Positions 1 through 8,952 of a stretch of DNA of 64,000 bases are shown in pieces. Below the pieces are notes generated by a model, which worked only from the letters and a program-made list of their open reading frames with translations, was not told the origin of the DNA and did no database searches. Every line of letters starts with the position of its first letter. Positions within the stretch are counted from its first letter, which is position 1. Made by a program: the position numbers and the translations under genes. The stretch comes from Alphaproteobacteria bacterium. Lineage in GTDB: Bacteria; Pseudomonadota; Alphaproteobacteria; UBA8366; Aestuariispiraceae. The DNA lies in contig JASJDC010000011.1 of the NCBI GenBank assembly GCA_030065235.1, forward strand, positions 124,001 through 188,000. The letters run 5' to 3'.

Positions 1-837
1 CGAAATGGCGGCCCGGTGCCGACCGATACGTTGATAAAAGTGGATACCTTGCTGATCAGTCAAATGAGGGATCGCGCGATAGATACACTTATGATCATCG
101 GCGGCGATGGCGTCTATGAAGCCGCAAGAGACATTCATTTCGTTGAAGAGGTCGCAGTGCTTTCGCGAATGGCGGATCGCGTTTGTTCCGTCTGTTCCGG
201 AGCCTATTTACTGGCGGCCACCGGAGCCTTGAACGGGCGTCGTGCGGTGACTCATTGGGAAGACGCCAAAGCGCTAAAAGAGACATTTTCAGATGTTCAG
301 GTTGAATTGGACCCGATCTATATCCGGGACGATAACATTTGGACATCGGCAGGCGTGACTTCCGGAATCGATATGTCTCTTGCAATTCTCGCAGAGGATA
401 TTGGTCAGAAGGCCGCACTCGAACGGGCCAGAGCATTAGTCACTTATATGATCCGGCCCGGCGGGCAGTCTCAATTCAGCCCTGCCCTCGAACGTCAGAG
501 CAACGACCGGGAAGGACGTTTCGACGTTCTTCATGCTTGGATTGCAGACAACATGCAAAATGGGCTGCTTGTTGAAGATCTAGCAGACCATGAAAATATG
601 ACCGTCCGAACTTTTCATCGATTGTATTCATCAACCATGGGTCGCACTCCTGCCAAAGCTGTTGAATTAATTCGACTTGAAAGGGTGCGAGAATTGTTGG
701 AGTCTACGACGCTTACGATCCAGGCCATAGCGCGTCAGTGTGGATTCAAGGATAGCGAGCGGATGAGGCGTTCGTTCCTAAGGCAGTTCAATGTCTCTCC
801 CAATGACTATCGAAAGCGTTTCGGCCTTCTACGTTAG
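1..837 (+). CDS. GlxA-family AraC-type transcriptional regulator (5' truncated by window edge)
   Basis: The open frame is already open at base 1 (upstream codons read R-N-G-G-P), so the true start lies outside the window; the GTG at 16 is probably internal. The visible part has the end of a DJ-1/PfpI-like amidotransferase fold, with the nucleophile-elbow cysteine in VCSGAYLLAATGAL, then a C-terminal AraC-type double helix-turn-helix (about residues 175-273 counted from base 16; IQAIARQCGFKDSERMRRSF is the second helix-turn-helix). This is the GlxA architecture, whose members usually sense small metabolites through the DJ-1-like domain; the ligand here is unknown. Base composition is about 52 percent GC, well below the neighbours, which hints at recent transfer. 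No target gene is visible downstream on the same strand. Confidence 0.9.
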   Translation, partial: RNGGPVPTDTLIKVDTLLISQMRDRAIDTLMIIGGDGVYEAARDIHFVEEVAVLSRMADRVCSVCSGAYLLAATGALNGRRAVTHWEDAKALKETFSDVQVELDPIYIRDDNIWTSAGVTSGIDMSLAILAEDIGQKAALERARALVTYMIRPGGQSQFSPALERQSNDREGRFDVLHAWIADNMQNGLLVEDLADHENMTVRTFHRLYSSTMGRTPAKAVELIRLERVRELLESTTLTIQAIARQCGFKDSERMRRSFLRQFNVSPNDYRKRFGLLR

Positions 838-1068
838 AGTTGTTCTCAGTGTATCTGGGAGAATTTCGAGTCGCATTGACCTTCGATATCACTAGGCAAG
901 GGCCGAGCGTTAGTGATGGGTCGGGTAATGTCGCCGAGTTTGGGGCCGCCGATACTATGAAAGACCTGGTGTAACTCTGCGCCCGGCTCTACAGTTGATC
1001 TGTGAGCGGCTCTCGGATGACGGGGTGGAGGGATACGCTCTCGATACAGCTTCAGGGGAACCGCCGGT
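838..1068. other. Intergenic region, no gene supported
   Basis: This 231-base gap between the low-GC regulator and the TPR gene has short open frames on both strands but none with a credible start site or recognisable domain. It lies at the composition change, so it may hold a decayed element, but I cannot identify one. Confidence 0.5.
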
Positions 1069-1530
1069 ATGAAGTCATTGATGCTTTTTTGGATCATACT
1101 GTTGTCGCCGGCGACGGCCTTCGCCTTGCCGGCGGAAGATCACTGGACGACGGACCTCGACCCCAAGTACGCCGCCGCTCTGTCCGAGAGCGCGCAGCTT
1201 CTGGAAACAGAGCGGTATTGCGAGGCGCTGCCGATGCTTGAAGAGCTGGCTTCGGCGCTGCCCGCCAATGCGGATGTCTTCAACATGCTCGGATATGTGC
1301 ACCGCAAAATGGATGAATTGGACGTCAGCGCCAAACATTATGAGCGCGCGCTCTACCTCGATCCCAACCATCTTGGCGCACTCGAATATCAAGGCGAACT
1401 CTTCCTTCGACAGGGAAATCTGGACGGCGCTCTGGCGAATCTCAGGAAACTGGAAAAAGTATGCAGCGTCGCGTGTGAAGAGCGAGACCAACTAAAAACG
1501 GCGATCAGCGCTCATCAGACCCGGGATTGA
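1069..1530 (+). CDS. Secreted tetratricopeptide-repeat protein
   Basis: A 153-residue protein with a Sec signal peptide (hydrophobic residues 4-17, likely cleavage after the AFA of TAFALPA, near residue 19). The mature part is made of about two and a half TPR units: residues 60-93 (A-N-A-D-V-F-N-M-L-G-Y pattern) and 94-127 (D-P-N-H-L-G-A-L-E-Y) are the clearest. Three cysteines (in RYCEA and VCSVACEE) could form a disulfide in the periplasm. TPR proteins of this size act as protein-binding adaptors; no partner is evident from the neighbours, although the next gene downstream is an exported L,D-transpeptidase. The function is not known. Confidence 0.75.
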   Translation: MKSLMLFWIILLSPATAFALPAEDHWTTDLDPKYAAALSESAQLLETERYCEALPMLEELASALPANADVFNMLGYVHRKMDELDVSAKHYERALYLDPNHLGALEYQGELFLRQGNLDGALANLRKLEKVCSVACEERDQLKTAISAHQTRD

Positions 1531-1712
1531 GTTTTGCCAGCGGATGCGACGAACTTGTCTTATCCGTGGAACAGGCGATGCAACGCGCCAACCCAACGCG
1601 CCGGTCTCGGCACATAGTTGCTCGCCCCGCTCACGGCATTAGACTGGAGCAGGCGCGTGGAGGGTAGACCGTCCACATGTTGGCGCGCCGCAGCGTTGAA
1701 AACGGATAGGCG

Positions 1713-3374
1713 ATGTTCACAAAGCCCCTTGAATTTGGATTTAAGCAGTTTGCTCGCATGCGTCTTTGGCCGGCGGTGCTTATCTGCGCCGCGCTTGGCT
1801 GGAGCGCCGCGGCCTGGGGCCAGACCGCCGAGCCATTGCAGATCCGGTCCGCGCTCGAACAATACAGGGACGCCGGCGCTCTGACGGTTTTGGACGCGCC
1901 GCTCGGCAGCGGCCCCTTCCTCGAGGCCTTCTATCGCCAGCGCGGCTATGCTCCGGCTTGGGACGACCCGGAGGAAGCGCGCGATCTGGCGGCGGCGCTG
2001 CTGGGGTTGGCTGCGGACGGATTGGACGGTCGGGACGCGAACGCATCGGCGACCCTGGCGGCGATCGCCAACCCACTTCGCTTGGACCCGGCGTCGTACG
2101 ATCTGCTCCTGACAGACAGTTTGCTGCGCATGCTGTATCTGCTGCATTACGGCAAGGTCGATCCGGCGCAGATCGATCCGGTCTGGAATCTGAGCGCGCC
2201 CCTGTTGGACGAGCCCGCCATCGAACAGGTACAGGACGCTTTCGCCGAGGACAGCGTGGCCGAACTGGTGGCCGCCGCGCGGCCGCAAGGCGTCTACTAT
2301 CGGACCTTCAAATCGGCGCTAGCCAGCCACCGGGAGATCGCGGCGGGCGGCGGTTGGGGCGCGGTCAGCCCGGGCCCCACGATAAAGCCGGGCGACCGGT
2401 CGGCGCGGGTTCGCGAGCTGCGCTTGCGCCTGAGCAAATCCGGTGATTTCAATTTCGTCGGGACCGGCGACGCCGAGATCTACGATGCGGCGCTCGTCGA
2501 GGCGGTGAAGGCGTTTCAGCGCCGTAACGGCGTCGCGCCAGACGGCGTCATCGGCCCGCGCACCCTCAAGAAACTGAACATCTCCGTGGAGGAGCGCATC
2601 GCCCAAATCCGGATCAATATGGAACGCGCCCGCTGGGTTCATCGCTCCGTCGAAGATGATTACCTCATCGTCAATATCGCCGGCTATTATCTGAAGCTCA
2701 TCCGCGACCGCCAACCGGTCTGGGAGACCGAGGTCGTGGTCGGCTCGCCATTCCGAAAAACGCCGGTCTTCTCAGGCGATATGACCTATCTAGAGCTGAA
2801 CCCGACCTGGACGGCGACGCGCAATATCGCCGTTAATGACATCCTGCCAAACGTGAAAAAGGACCCTGGATACCTGGATCGGAAGAAGTTCCAGGTGGTC
2901 GACGCGCGTCGCACGCCGATCGACCGCACGACCATCAATTGGGATCAGGTGACGCGCCGCAACCTGAATTTCTGGTTCGTGCAACAGCCCGGCCCGCAGA
3001 ACGCGCTGGGCGAGGTCAAATTCATGTTTCCGAACGAGCATGCGGTCTATTTGCACGACACGCCGTCCCGCAATCTGTTCGAGAAGACCGAGCGGACCTT
3101 CAGCAGCGGCTGCATTCGTGTGAAAGACCCGTTGACCCTGGCGGCGCTTCTGCTGCAGAACCGTCAAGGGTGGGATCGTGACGCGATCGATTCGGTGATC
3201 GCAAGCGGGGCGACCAAGCGCGTCCTGATCGAACGCCCTTTGCCGGTACTGCTGCTCTATTGGACCGTCGATCCGGACCTCAGCGGCGCCATCCGCTTCT
3301 ATCCTGACGTTTATGGACGCGACGCGGCGTTGGCCGAGGCCTTCGCCGAACCGTTTCCCGCCATTCCGTTTTGA
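1713..3374 (+). CDS. L,D-transpeptidase, YcbB/LdtD type, with peptidoglycan-binding domain
   Basis: A 553-residue exported enzyme that should form 3-3 cross-links in peptidoglycan or attach proteins to it. An N-terminal signal (residues 16-36, cleavage near AWG-Q) is followed by an N-terminal scaffold region (about 50-215), a PG_binding_1 domain (about 225-290, with the AVKAFQRRNGVAPDGVIG core) and a YkuD catalytic domain (about 310-500). The YkuD signature is seen as His448 (YLHDTP) and Ser465-Gly466-Cys467-Ile-Arg469, Cys467 being the nucleophile. Length and domain order match the large LdtD/YcbB family. The Met at residue 16 is an alternative start. The neighbour facing it is a MepK-like endopeptidase, a pairing (ycbB/ycbK) that recurs in many proteobacteria. 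Confidence 0.92.
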   Translation: MFTKPLEFGFKQFARMRLWPAVLICAALGWSAAAWGQTAEPLQIRSALEQYRDAGALTVLDAPLGSGPFLEAFYRQRGYAPAWDDPEEARDLAAALLGLAADGLDGRDANASATLAAIANPLRLDPASYDLLLTDSLLRMLYLLHYGKVDPAQIDPVWNLSAPLLDEPAIEQVQDAFAEDSVAELVAAARPQGVYYRTFKSALASHREIAAGGGWGAVSPGPTIKPGDRSARVRELRLRLSKSGDFNFVGTGDAEIYDAALVEAVKAFQRRNGVAPDGVIGPRTLKKLNISVEERIAQIRINMERARWVHRSVEDDYLIVNIAGYYLKLIRDRQPVWETEVVVGSPFRKTPVFSGDMTYLELNPTWTATRNIAVNDILPNVKKDPGYLDRKKFQVVDARRTPIDRTTINWDQVTRRNLNFWFVQQPGPQNALGEVKFMFPNEHAVYLHDTPSRNLFEKTERTFSSGCIRVKDPLTLAALLLQNRQGWDRDAIDSVIASGATKRVLIERPLPVLLLYWTVDPDLSGAIRFYPDVYGRDAALAEAFAEPFPAIPF

Positions 3375-3438
3375 GACTCGCGTGCGGCTTCGTGGGTCGG
3401 CCGATCCATCGGTTCAATGCCGGCCGCACCGCCGTCGC

Positions 3439-3999
3439 CTATCCGCGCCAGCGCCGCACGCGCCCTGTGTCGAGATGAACAAAGCCCGATTTCGGATAAT
3501 AGCCGACGCCGCCAAACCGCATCGCCTCGGCCGCCCGCCCGATCGCCTCGACGCTTCGATCGCTTAACGCGACATCGATGGCGCGGCCCTGCATGTGAAG
3601 GCTCTTCTTCGCCACACCCGTGGATTTCGCGGCCAACACCGCATTGGTGCGCGGCGAGCGATAGCCGGAGATGATCTGATAGGGCGCTTCACTGCCCAGC
3701 TTCTGATGCAGCGCCCAAAGCCGGTCTAACAGCGACCGATCCATCCGGGCCACAGCATCGGTGCGCCAATCGCGCAGGATCACGTCGACCCGAGCCAGCG
3801 CCGCCTCGTCATAGGTTCCGTCCCGCCAGTAGATCTCGGTCAGGTTTTCGCCTGTATGCAGATGCTCGAACGCAAGTCCGCGTGTCGCGCCGCGCGCCCA
3901 TAGCGGCGCGACGGAAGTCGACACGACCAGCGCCGCCGCGGCGCCCGCAACGCTTCGCAGCGCCTGTCGGCGCGACAATCCTCTATTCCGGCCCGTCAT
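3439..3999 (-). CDS. DUF882/YcbK-like murein endopeptidase, Tat-exported
   Basis: A 186-residue protein of the M15-related DUF882 family; the E. coli member YcbK (MepK) cleaves 3-3 cross-links, the bonds made by L,D-transpeptidases. A Tat motif (SRRQALRSV, twin Arg at 10-11) precedes a hydrophobic stretch (residues 17-36). Zinc-site residues are visible as His135 (HMQGRA), Asp142 (AIDV) and His175 (FVHLDTG). The family hallmark YRSPRTNAVLAAKS (about 113-126) is intact. It is transcribed toward the L,D-transpeptidase gene, with 64 bases between the two stop codons. The inferred role is opening 3-3 cross-links during wall growth. Confidence 0.9.
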   Translation of the reverse strand: MTGRNRGLSRRQALRSVAGAAAALVVSTSVAPLWARGATRGLAFEHLHTGENLTEIYWRDGTYDEAALARVDVILRDWRTDAVARMDRSLLDRLWALHQKLGSEAPYQIISGYRSPRTNAVLAAKSTGVAKKSLHMQGRAIDVALSDRSVEAIGRAAEAMRFGGVGYYPKSGFVHLDTGRVRRWRG

Positions 4000-4173
4000 T
4001 TTTTATCCCAACTGTTGTTTTCGATCGTTCGGCGCGAGGCCGCCGAAGCCAATCCTTGCGGCCTCAAATCAATAATTTGCGTATGGTTTCGCATCCAGTC
4101 ACACGATAAGCAAGTTCCGTGCAAGCGGCGCCGATCTGGCTTTCCCTACACGCTCTTTCGCGCTCTTCCGAAG

Positions 4174-5382
4174 TCAGTCCGGCGCGAAAACGCGGATCGG
4201 GTCGCCGCCGCGTAAATCCTGAAGGCCGAGGTCGCGCCAGCGCCGATCGCATCCCTGGCGAAACGTCTCAGAGACCAGAACGGTTTCACCGAGCCGCTTG
4301 CACAATCCCTGGATGCGCGCAGCGGCGTTCGCGGCCTCGCCGATGACCGAGAATTCGACGCGTTGCGGCACGCCGATATTGCCATACATGATGCGCCCCA
4401 GATGCAGGCCGATCCCAAATTCGAAAGCGTCGAGCCCCTGGTCGCGACGCGTGGCGTTGGTCGCCGCCGCACGCTGAAGCGCGCGTTCAACGGCCTGCAT
4501 GGCGCACGCCTTCGCGTCCGCCTCCGTCATCCCGTCCTCGGCGATGGGAAAGATCGCCAAAGCTGCGTCGCCGACGAAACGCAGAACCTGCCCGCCTGAG
4601 TCCAGGACCGACCCGGCGACCGCGGCGAAATAGTCGTTGAGCAGGTCGATAAAGCCCTGATGGCCAAGCTTCTTCGCCAGCCCCACTGAGTTCCTGAGGT
4701 CGCAAAACCATATTACGGCCTCGATCACGCCGCCCGACCCTAACGCAATCTGACCCTCGCGCACATGCCGGCCTGCATCCGGCCCCAGATAGGCGTCGAG
4801 CACGTTACTGAAAAGACGCTCCCGATTGGCGAGTTTCACGATCAACCCAAAGCGCGGCATCAGCCGTTCGAGCGCCTCAATATCTGCGTCGCTGAAGCCG
4901 TCCGGCGCGTCCGATGAGAAGGAGGCGAGCAGCCCGTCGCGCTCGTCGAAGAGAGCGGCGGCTTCAGAAAAAGCCATACCCAGGCCAAAATAGTCGGTCA
5001 GGCCTTCGGCCGCCAGTTCCTTGATCAAAGGGTATCGGGCGGAGGCTTCCGCGATCGACGGCTTTCGAAATCTGATGCGATAAGACTTAGCGTCGAGCAT
5101 GGCCTTCAACGGGCTGCTGTTCCACTCGTCCCAGTCTTCCGACTCCGGTCCGAGCATCCGGTCGCGCACGCCGCCATCCCGTCGCCAGATGATGGAAACG
5201 CCGTCCGCCATCGGATGCAGCGTGGTTGTCACGATCAGCACGCGAAAGATCGGCACGCCCGCCTCGGCGAGCCGATCGCAGAAGGACGCGAAAATCGGGG
5301 TATAGTCCGACGCCGCCAGCGATTCCCGAACAAGGGCCTCGCCAAGCGCCTCGATCGGAGCGGAATCGTCGCGCCGCGTCAT
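4174..5382 (-). CDS. Class III adenylate/guanylate cyclase domain protein
   Basis: A 402-residue soluble protein. Residues 15-190 form an N-terminal region with no membrane segment, of a type often seen fused to rhizobial cyclases (possibly a sensor). Residues 205-370 form a class III cyclase catalytic domain. The two metal-binding aspartates are present (Asp228 in WFCDLRNS and Asp272 in VGDAAL), as are the transition-state residues Asn352 and Arg356 (GEAANAAARI). The base-recognition positions are unusual: Arg268 where Lys is typical, and Glu349 where Asp or Thr is typical. It should make a cyclic nucleotide, but the base (A or G) is uncertain. A diguanylate cyclase gene follows 75 bases upstream on the same strand, so two nucleotide-second-messenger genes sit side by side. 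Confidence 0.88.
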   Translation of the reverse strand: MTRRDDSAPIEALGEALVRESLAASDYTPIFASFCDRLAEAGVPIFRVLIVTTTLHPMADGVSIIWRRDGGVRDRMLGPESEDWDEWNSSPLKAMLDAKSYRIRFRKPSIAEASARYPLIKELAAEGLTDYFGLGMAFSEAAALFDERDGLLASFSSDAPDGFSDADIEALERLMPRFGLIVKLANRERLFSNVLDAYLGPDAGRHVREGQIALGSGGVIEAVIWFCDLRNSVGLAKKLGHQGFIDLLNDYFAAVAGSVLDSGGQVLRFVGDAALAIFPIAEDGMTEADAKACAMQAVERALQRAAATNATRRDQGLDAFEFGIGLHLGRIMYGNIGVPQRVEFSVIGEAANAAARIQGLCKRLGETVLVSETFRQGCDRRWRDLGLQDLRGGDPIRVFAPD

Positions 5383-5457
5383 TCACTGTAGCCTGGGCGA
5401 TTACGCCGATCGTCGTCACCACGGCGCATTGCGGCTTTCAGACTAGGTCGCTGCGCT

Positions 5458-6669
5458 CTACGCAGCGAGAACGGCGCAATCCTTGCCATTTTTCTTCGCT
5501 TCATACAGAGCGGCGTCCGCGCGCCGGAAGAGCGAATCTGTCCCTTCGCTTAGATTTCGAACAGCGACTCCACAACTTATCGTAATATCGAGGTCATGTT
5601 CGCCCCGGAACTCGGCGGACCTGACGGCTTTGACGACACGGTCGCCGATCAGTCTCGCATGCTCGCGATTGTTGCATTGCAGCAAGACAGCAAACTCCTC
5701 GCCGCCAATCCGGGAAACCGCTTCCGTCCCCCTAAACGCCGAGGAGAGGACGCCGCCGACCCATTGAATGACCTGATCGCCCACTGGATGGCCAAACGTG
5801 TCATTCACACGCTTGAAGTCGTCTATATCGACCAAAATCAGAGAGAGCCCGGTGAACGCCCTGCGTTCGTGCAGGCTGGTCATGGTGACAATCTGATCGC
5901 CAAACGCGCGCCTGTTCGCGAGTCCCGTCAACGGGTCTTGGAGCGACGCGGCCTTTGCGGCTTCGATACGCCGTTTCGAACCAATGAAAGCGGCGACGAC
6001 ACTGGCGTTGATCAGGGCCATGCACAGGCATGCGGCCAGGGTTACAGCGACCGAATCGCCAAGGGGCGTCACTTTTGAAAAGACCCCTCTTACGTCTCCG
6101 AGCCGCCAATCTTTGCGCGGGCTCGCCGCGGTCGAGTTGTGGCAATCGACGCAGACTCTTTGGTGCATAATGTCGGGTTTCGCAAACCGGAGAACCAATT
6201 CACCGGCGACCCAGTCCAGCGCCTTTTGATCTGCATTTCTATCGACCTGGAAATACTCCCATGCCTGTCGGTCAAAGGCGCTCAGGTTTCTATCGGTTCG
6301 ACCCGGAAAAGGGTAAGGGCTCGTCAATTCGACCCGACCTTCGTCGATCCCAAGACTTCTCCCGAAATCAAGCATAAAGCTTGTCGGCACCGGCAAGGCT
6401 TTGCCGCCTTCGTTGTTCGTCGGATGCCGCCAGTCGACGCTTTGGGTGTAGAAGTCTCGAAGAGACTGCATCAGACGTACGTCTTCCTGGGCGGCCGATA
6501 CCGCCAGGAACCAGACTGCGCCAAGAGCCACGAAGGCGGAGCCGACGAAAGTCAGACCGAAAACAGCCAAGGAGAGCTTTCGGGCGGAGATCGTCCGCCT
6601 TTTCCCTTCAGCAGCTGGCGAAAAATCGAGGCCAGCGCTCGCTGATGGGCCTCTTTCGTCGAATCGCAA
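5458..6669 (-). CDS. Membrane diguanylate cyclase with c-type haem sensor domain (Tll0287-like/DUF3365)
   Basis: A 403-residue GGDEF protein. Transmembrane segments lie at about residues 34-57 and 206-230; the loop between them is periplasmic and carries a haem attachment motif Cys173-x-x-Cys176-His177 within a Tll0287-like/DUF3365 sensor fold. The cytoplasmic GGDEF domain (about 240-403) has an intact active site GGEEF (322-326). The inhibitory I-site is altered to R313-G-T-E316 instead of RxxD, so product inhibition may be weak. The start is TTG at 6669, supported by GAGG seven bases upstream and by the lack of any other in-frame start before the first membrane segment. It probably converts a redox or gas signal at the haem into c-di-GMP. 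Confidence 0.88.
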   Translation of the reverse strand: MRFDERGPSASAGLDFSPAAEGKRRTISARKLSLAVFGLTFVGSAFVALGAVWFLAVSAAQEDVRLMQSLRDFYTQSVDWRHPTNNEGGKALPVPTSFMLDFGRSLGIDEGRVELTSPYPFPGRTDRNLSAFDRQAWEYFQVDRNADQKALDWVAGELVLRFAKPDIMHQRVCVDCHNSTAASPRKDWRLGDVRGVFSKVTPLGDSVAVTLAACLCMALINASVVAAFIGSKRRIEAAKAASLQDPLTGLANRRAFGDQIVTMTSLHERRAFTGLSLILVDIDDFKRVNDTFGHPVGDQVIQWVGGVLSSAFRGTEAVSRIGGEEFAVLLQCNNREHARLIGDRVVKAVRSAEFRGEHDLDITISCGVAVRNLSEGTDSLFRRADAALYEAKKNGKDCAVLAA

Positions 6670-6854
6670 ATCAAGACCTCGTCTCTATATGTCAACATCG
6701 CCGGCAGCGTTTCGACGAAACGCGGCGACGCTCGCTTCTCGGTTTGACGTGAATGCTTGTCGCGTTACCCCTTATTCAAATGTCATGGACCTTCATTTAG
6801 TCAACAATTTAACGGTGATCGCCCGGCGACGATCGCTCGCCGCCCTGCGCTGGT
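6670..6854. other. Intergenic region with AT-rich upstream segment of the diguanylate cyclase gene
   Basis: Positions about 6755-6810 are AT-rich relative to the surroundings. Read on the minus strand they contain a TTGACT hexamer (6798-6803) that could be a -35 element for the diguanylate cyclase gene, but no convincing -10 follows at the right spacing. Confidence 0.3.
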
Positions 6855-7757
6855 TCAGGCGTTGAGGAAGGCGGTCGTATCATCCAACACCGGCGCGCCA
6901 GTGGCGAATTGAGACGGCAGCGAGAGCACGATATCGCGATGACCGAGACCCTCATAGACCCGCGCTTCGGCCGATCCGCCGGCGGCGCGCTGCGCGTTCG
7001 CCAGCGCCGTCGAGTTGACCGACGCGACGATCCCGTCATCGCCGCCATGCAGCAGCAGCATGTCCGGCGCATCGGCGCGGGCCAGCGCGACAGGGCGGGC
7101 CTGGTCCTCGTTCGGCGGCCTTGGAAAGATGTCGGCGATGTAATTGATCTGGGACGGATAGATCGCGTAAGGCCCCGCCAGCCCGACCATCTTGCCCAGC
7201 GCGCTGCGATCTGCCCCGAACTCCGCGAGATAGCGCGGGTCGAGCGCCAGCAGCGCGGCGATATGCGCCCCCGCCGAATGCCCCACCAGATGGACGGGCC
7301 CCGCGCCGAGACCGAACCCGGACCGGTTCTCCTGCAACCAGACCACGGCGCGCGCAGCGTCTTGATTGAATCCGGGAAAGACGACCTCGGGGAACACCCG
7401 GTAATCGGCGACCGCAACCGCGAATCCGCGCGCGGTCAAGGGATAGGCAGCGAAGCCGTAGCGCTCTTTCGACCCCCAACGCCAGCTGCCGCCATAGAGA
7501 AACAGAACCAACGGCGTGTCCGTCCCCGGATCCTTCGGCAGATATAGATCGAGCCGATGGCGCGGCGCGGGTCCGTAAGCCAGGTCATCGTCAACCGTTC
7601 CGTCCGAACCGAACCCGGTGACGCCGGACAGGACGCGGGCGCATCCTGACAAGGCGAGGCCGGCCCCAGCCGCCGCCAACCCGCCAAGCGCTCGCCGGCG
7701 CGTCAGGCGTCCGACCAAGCGGCCGATCGATCGATCCAGTGTAGGAAACGGTGTCAT
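6855..7757 (-). CDS. Alpha/beta-hydrolase (BD-FAE/carboxylesterase-like), Tat lipoprotein
   Basis: A 300-residue serine hydrolase. The N-terminus has a Tat-like motif (TRRRAL, residues 19-24) and a lipobox LALSGC with Cys39, so it is probably a lipid-anchored exported protein. The catalytic Ser161 sits in GHSAGAH, the oxyanion-hole region is LYGGSW (about 88-92), an acidic residue lies in HGGDDGIV and the catalytic His in GLGHRDIV. This is the pattern of the bacterial dienelactone/kynurenine-formamidase-like esterase group. The natural substrate is unknown. The preceding gene (isopropylmalate-dehydrogenase-like, same strand) is 66 bases upstream, so co-transcription is possible. Confidence 0.85.
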   Translation of the reverse strand: MTPFPTLDRSIGRLVGRLTRRRALGGLAAAGAGLALSGCARVLSGVTGFGSDGTVDDDLAYGPAPRHRLDLYLPKDPGTDTPLVLFLYGGSWRWGSKERYGFAAYPLTARGFAVAVADYRVFPEVVFPGFNQDAARAVVWLQENRSGFGLGAGPVHLVGHSAGAHIAALLALDPRYLAEFGADRSALGKMVGLAGPYAIYPSQINYIADIFPRPPNEDQARPVALARADAPDMLLLHGGDDGIVASVNSTALANAQRAAGGSAEARVYEGLGHRDIVLSLPSQFATGAPVLDDTTAFLNA

Positions 7758-7823
7758 ATCTCTTTATACGCGCTTTGACGGCTTCGGTTAAGACTACGAG
7801 CCGGTCTGGCTGCGCGCCGCCGA

Positions 7824-8897
7824 TCACAACTGCTCGAGATGCACGACGACAGCGCGCGTGAAATCCTCGGTTCCGGCGGATCCGCCCAGGTCAGCCGTGC
7901 GCGTTTTCGGATCGTCGATCGCCGCCGCTACGGCCCGATCGACCGCCAACGCCGCGCGGACCAGCGCTTCATCGCTGCGCCGCTCGCCAATCCAACGCAA
8001 CAACATGGCGGACGACCCAATCAGAGACGTCGGATTGGCCCGGTCTTGCCCGGCCAGGTCAGGCGCAGAGCCATGCTGCGCCTGGGCCGCGGCGTGCTCG
8101 GACCCGGCGTTCAGCGACGCCGCCAGCCCCAATCCTCCGGCGATCTCCGACGCCTGGTCCGACAGAATGTCGCCAAACATGTTCGTTGTCACGATCACGT
8201 CGAAGCGTCCGGCGTCCCGCACCAGCAGCGCGGCCATGGCGTCGACCAGTTGCTCTTCATAGGCGACGCCGGGATATGCGGCGCGCAAGGACCGCGCCTC
8301 CTCCAGAAACAGGCCGTCGCTGAGGCGCAGCACATTGGCCTTATGCACCACGGTCAACTTCTCGCGACGCGCGGCTGCGAGCCGAAAACCCGTCTCGAGA
8401 ATCCGCCGAGAGGCGCGACGCGTGACTTTGCGGAGGGCCAGCGCGGTGTCCGCGTCGGGCATGAACTCCCCTGGCCCGACATGCATCGAGCGGTCTGCGT
8501 AGAAGCCTTCGGTATTCTCGCGGACGATCACCAGGTCGATCTTCTTACCAAGCGGGCGCGGCGCGCCGTCGAACGACTTCGCCGGCCGGATATTGGCGTA
8601 AAGGTCCATTTCGCGGCGCAACCGACCGGACGGGTTTACGCCGCCCTCAGCGACCGGCGGATACGCGTTGTGCGAGACCGGACCGATGATGACGCCGTCA
8701 ACCTCGCGCGCGCGTTCCAGCACCGCATTCGGCAGTGTTGTGCCGACGCGTTTCAGCGCCGCAAATCCGATCTCGGCATCGTTGAATTTAATATCCAATT
8801 CGAACCGCTGCGAAGCCGCCCCAACGACCGCTTTCGCGGCCGCCATGATCTCGGGCCCGATACCATCGCCCTCCAAACAAAGCAGCGTGACGGACAT
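7824..8897 (-). CDS. Isocitrate/isopropylmalate dehydrogenase family protein
   Basis: A 357-residue beta-decarboxylating dehydrogenase. The N-terminal LEGDGIGPEIM, the substrate-binding REMDLYANIRP segment, the catalytic RENTEGFYA and VHKANVLRLSDGLF motifs, and the metal-site GDILSDQASEI are all present. The NAD-binding segment GSAPDLAGQDRANPTS places it in the LeuB/tartrate dehydrogenase/IDH group rather than TCA-cycle IDH. The start chosen (ATG at 8897) has GAGGAAAGGA just upstream; an earlier in-frame start at 8960 would overlap the next gene's end. There is no leuA, leuC or leuD nearby, so a role other than leucine synthesis (for example oxidation of a 2-hydroxy or 3-hydroxy diacid) is possible. 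Confidence 0.88.
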   Translation of the reverse strand: MSVTLLCLEGDGIGPEIMAAAKAVVGAASQRFELDIKFNDAEIGFAALKRVGTTLPNAVLERAREVDGVIIGPVSHNAYPPVAEGGVNPSGRLRREMDLYANIRPAKSFDGAPRPLGKKIDLVIVRENTEGFYADRSMHVGPGEFMPDADTALALRKVTRRASRRILETGFRLAAARREKLTVVHKANVLRLSDGLFLEEARSLRAAYPGVAYEEQLVDAMAALLVRDAGRFDVIVTTNMFGDILSDQASEIAGGLGLAASLNAGSEHAAAQAQHGSAPDLAGQDRANPTSLIGSSAMLLRWIGERRSDEALVRAALAVDRAVAAAIDDPKTRTADLGGSAGTEDFTRAVVVHLEQL

Positions 8898-8952
8898 GCC
8901 ATTCCTTTCCTCAACGGCGCGCCGGGCGTTCCCGAGGTCCTGTCCGGCGTAT

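Noticed and set aside
846-1097. Possible remnant of a transposase or other element in the left intergenic gap
   Set aside because: A short minus-strand frame has some ordered-looking sequence, but no inverted repeats, target duplication or known motif could be seen.
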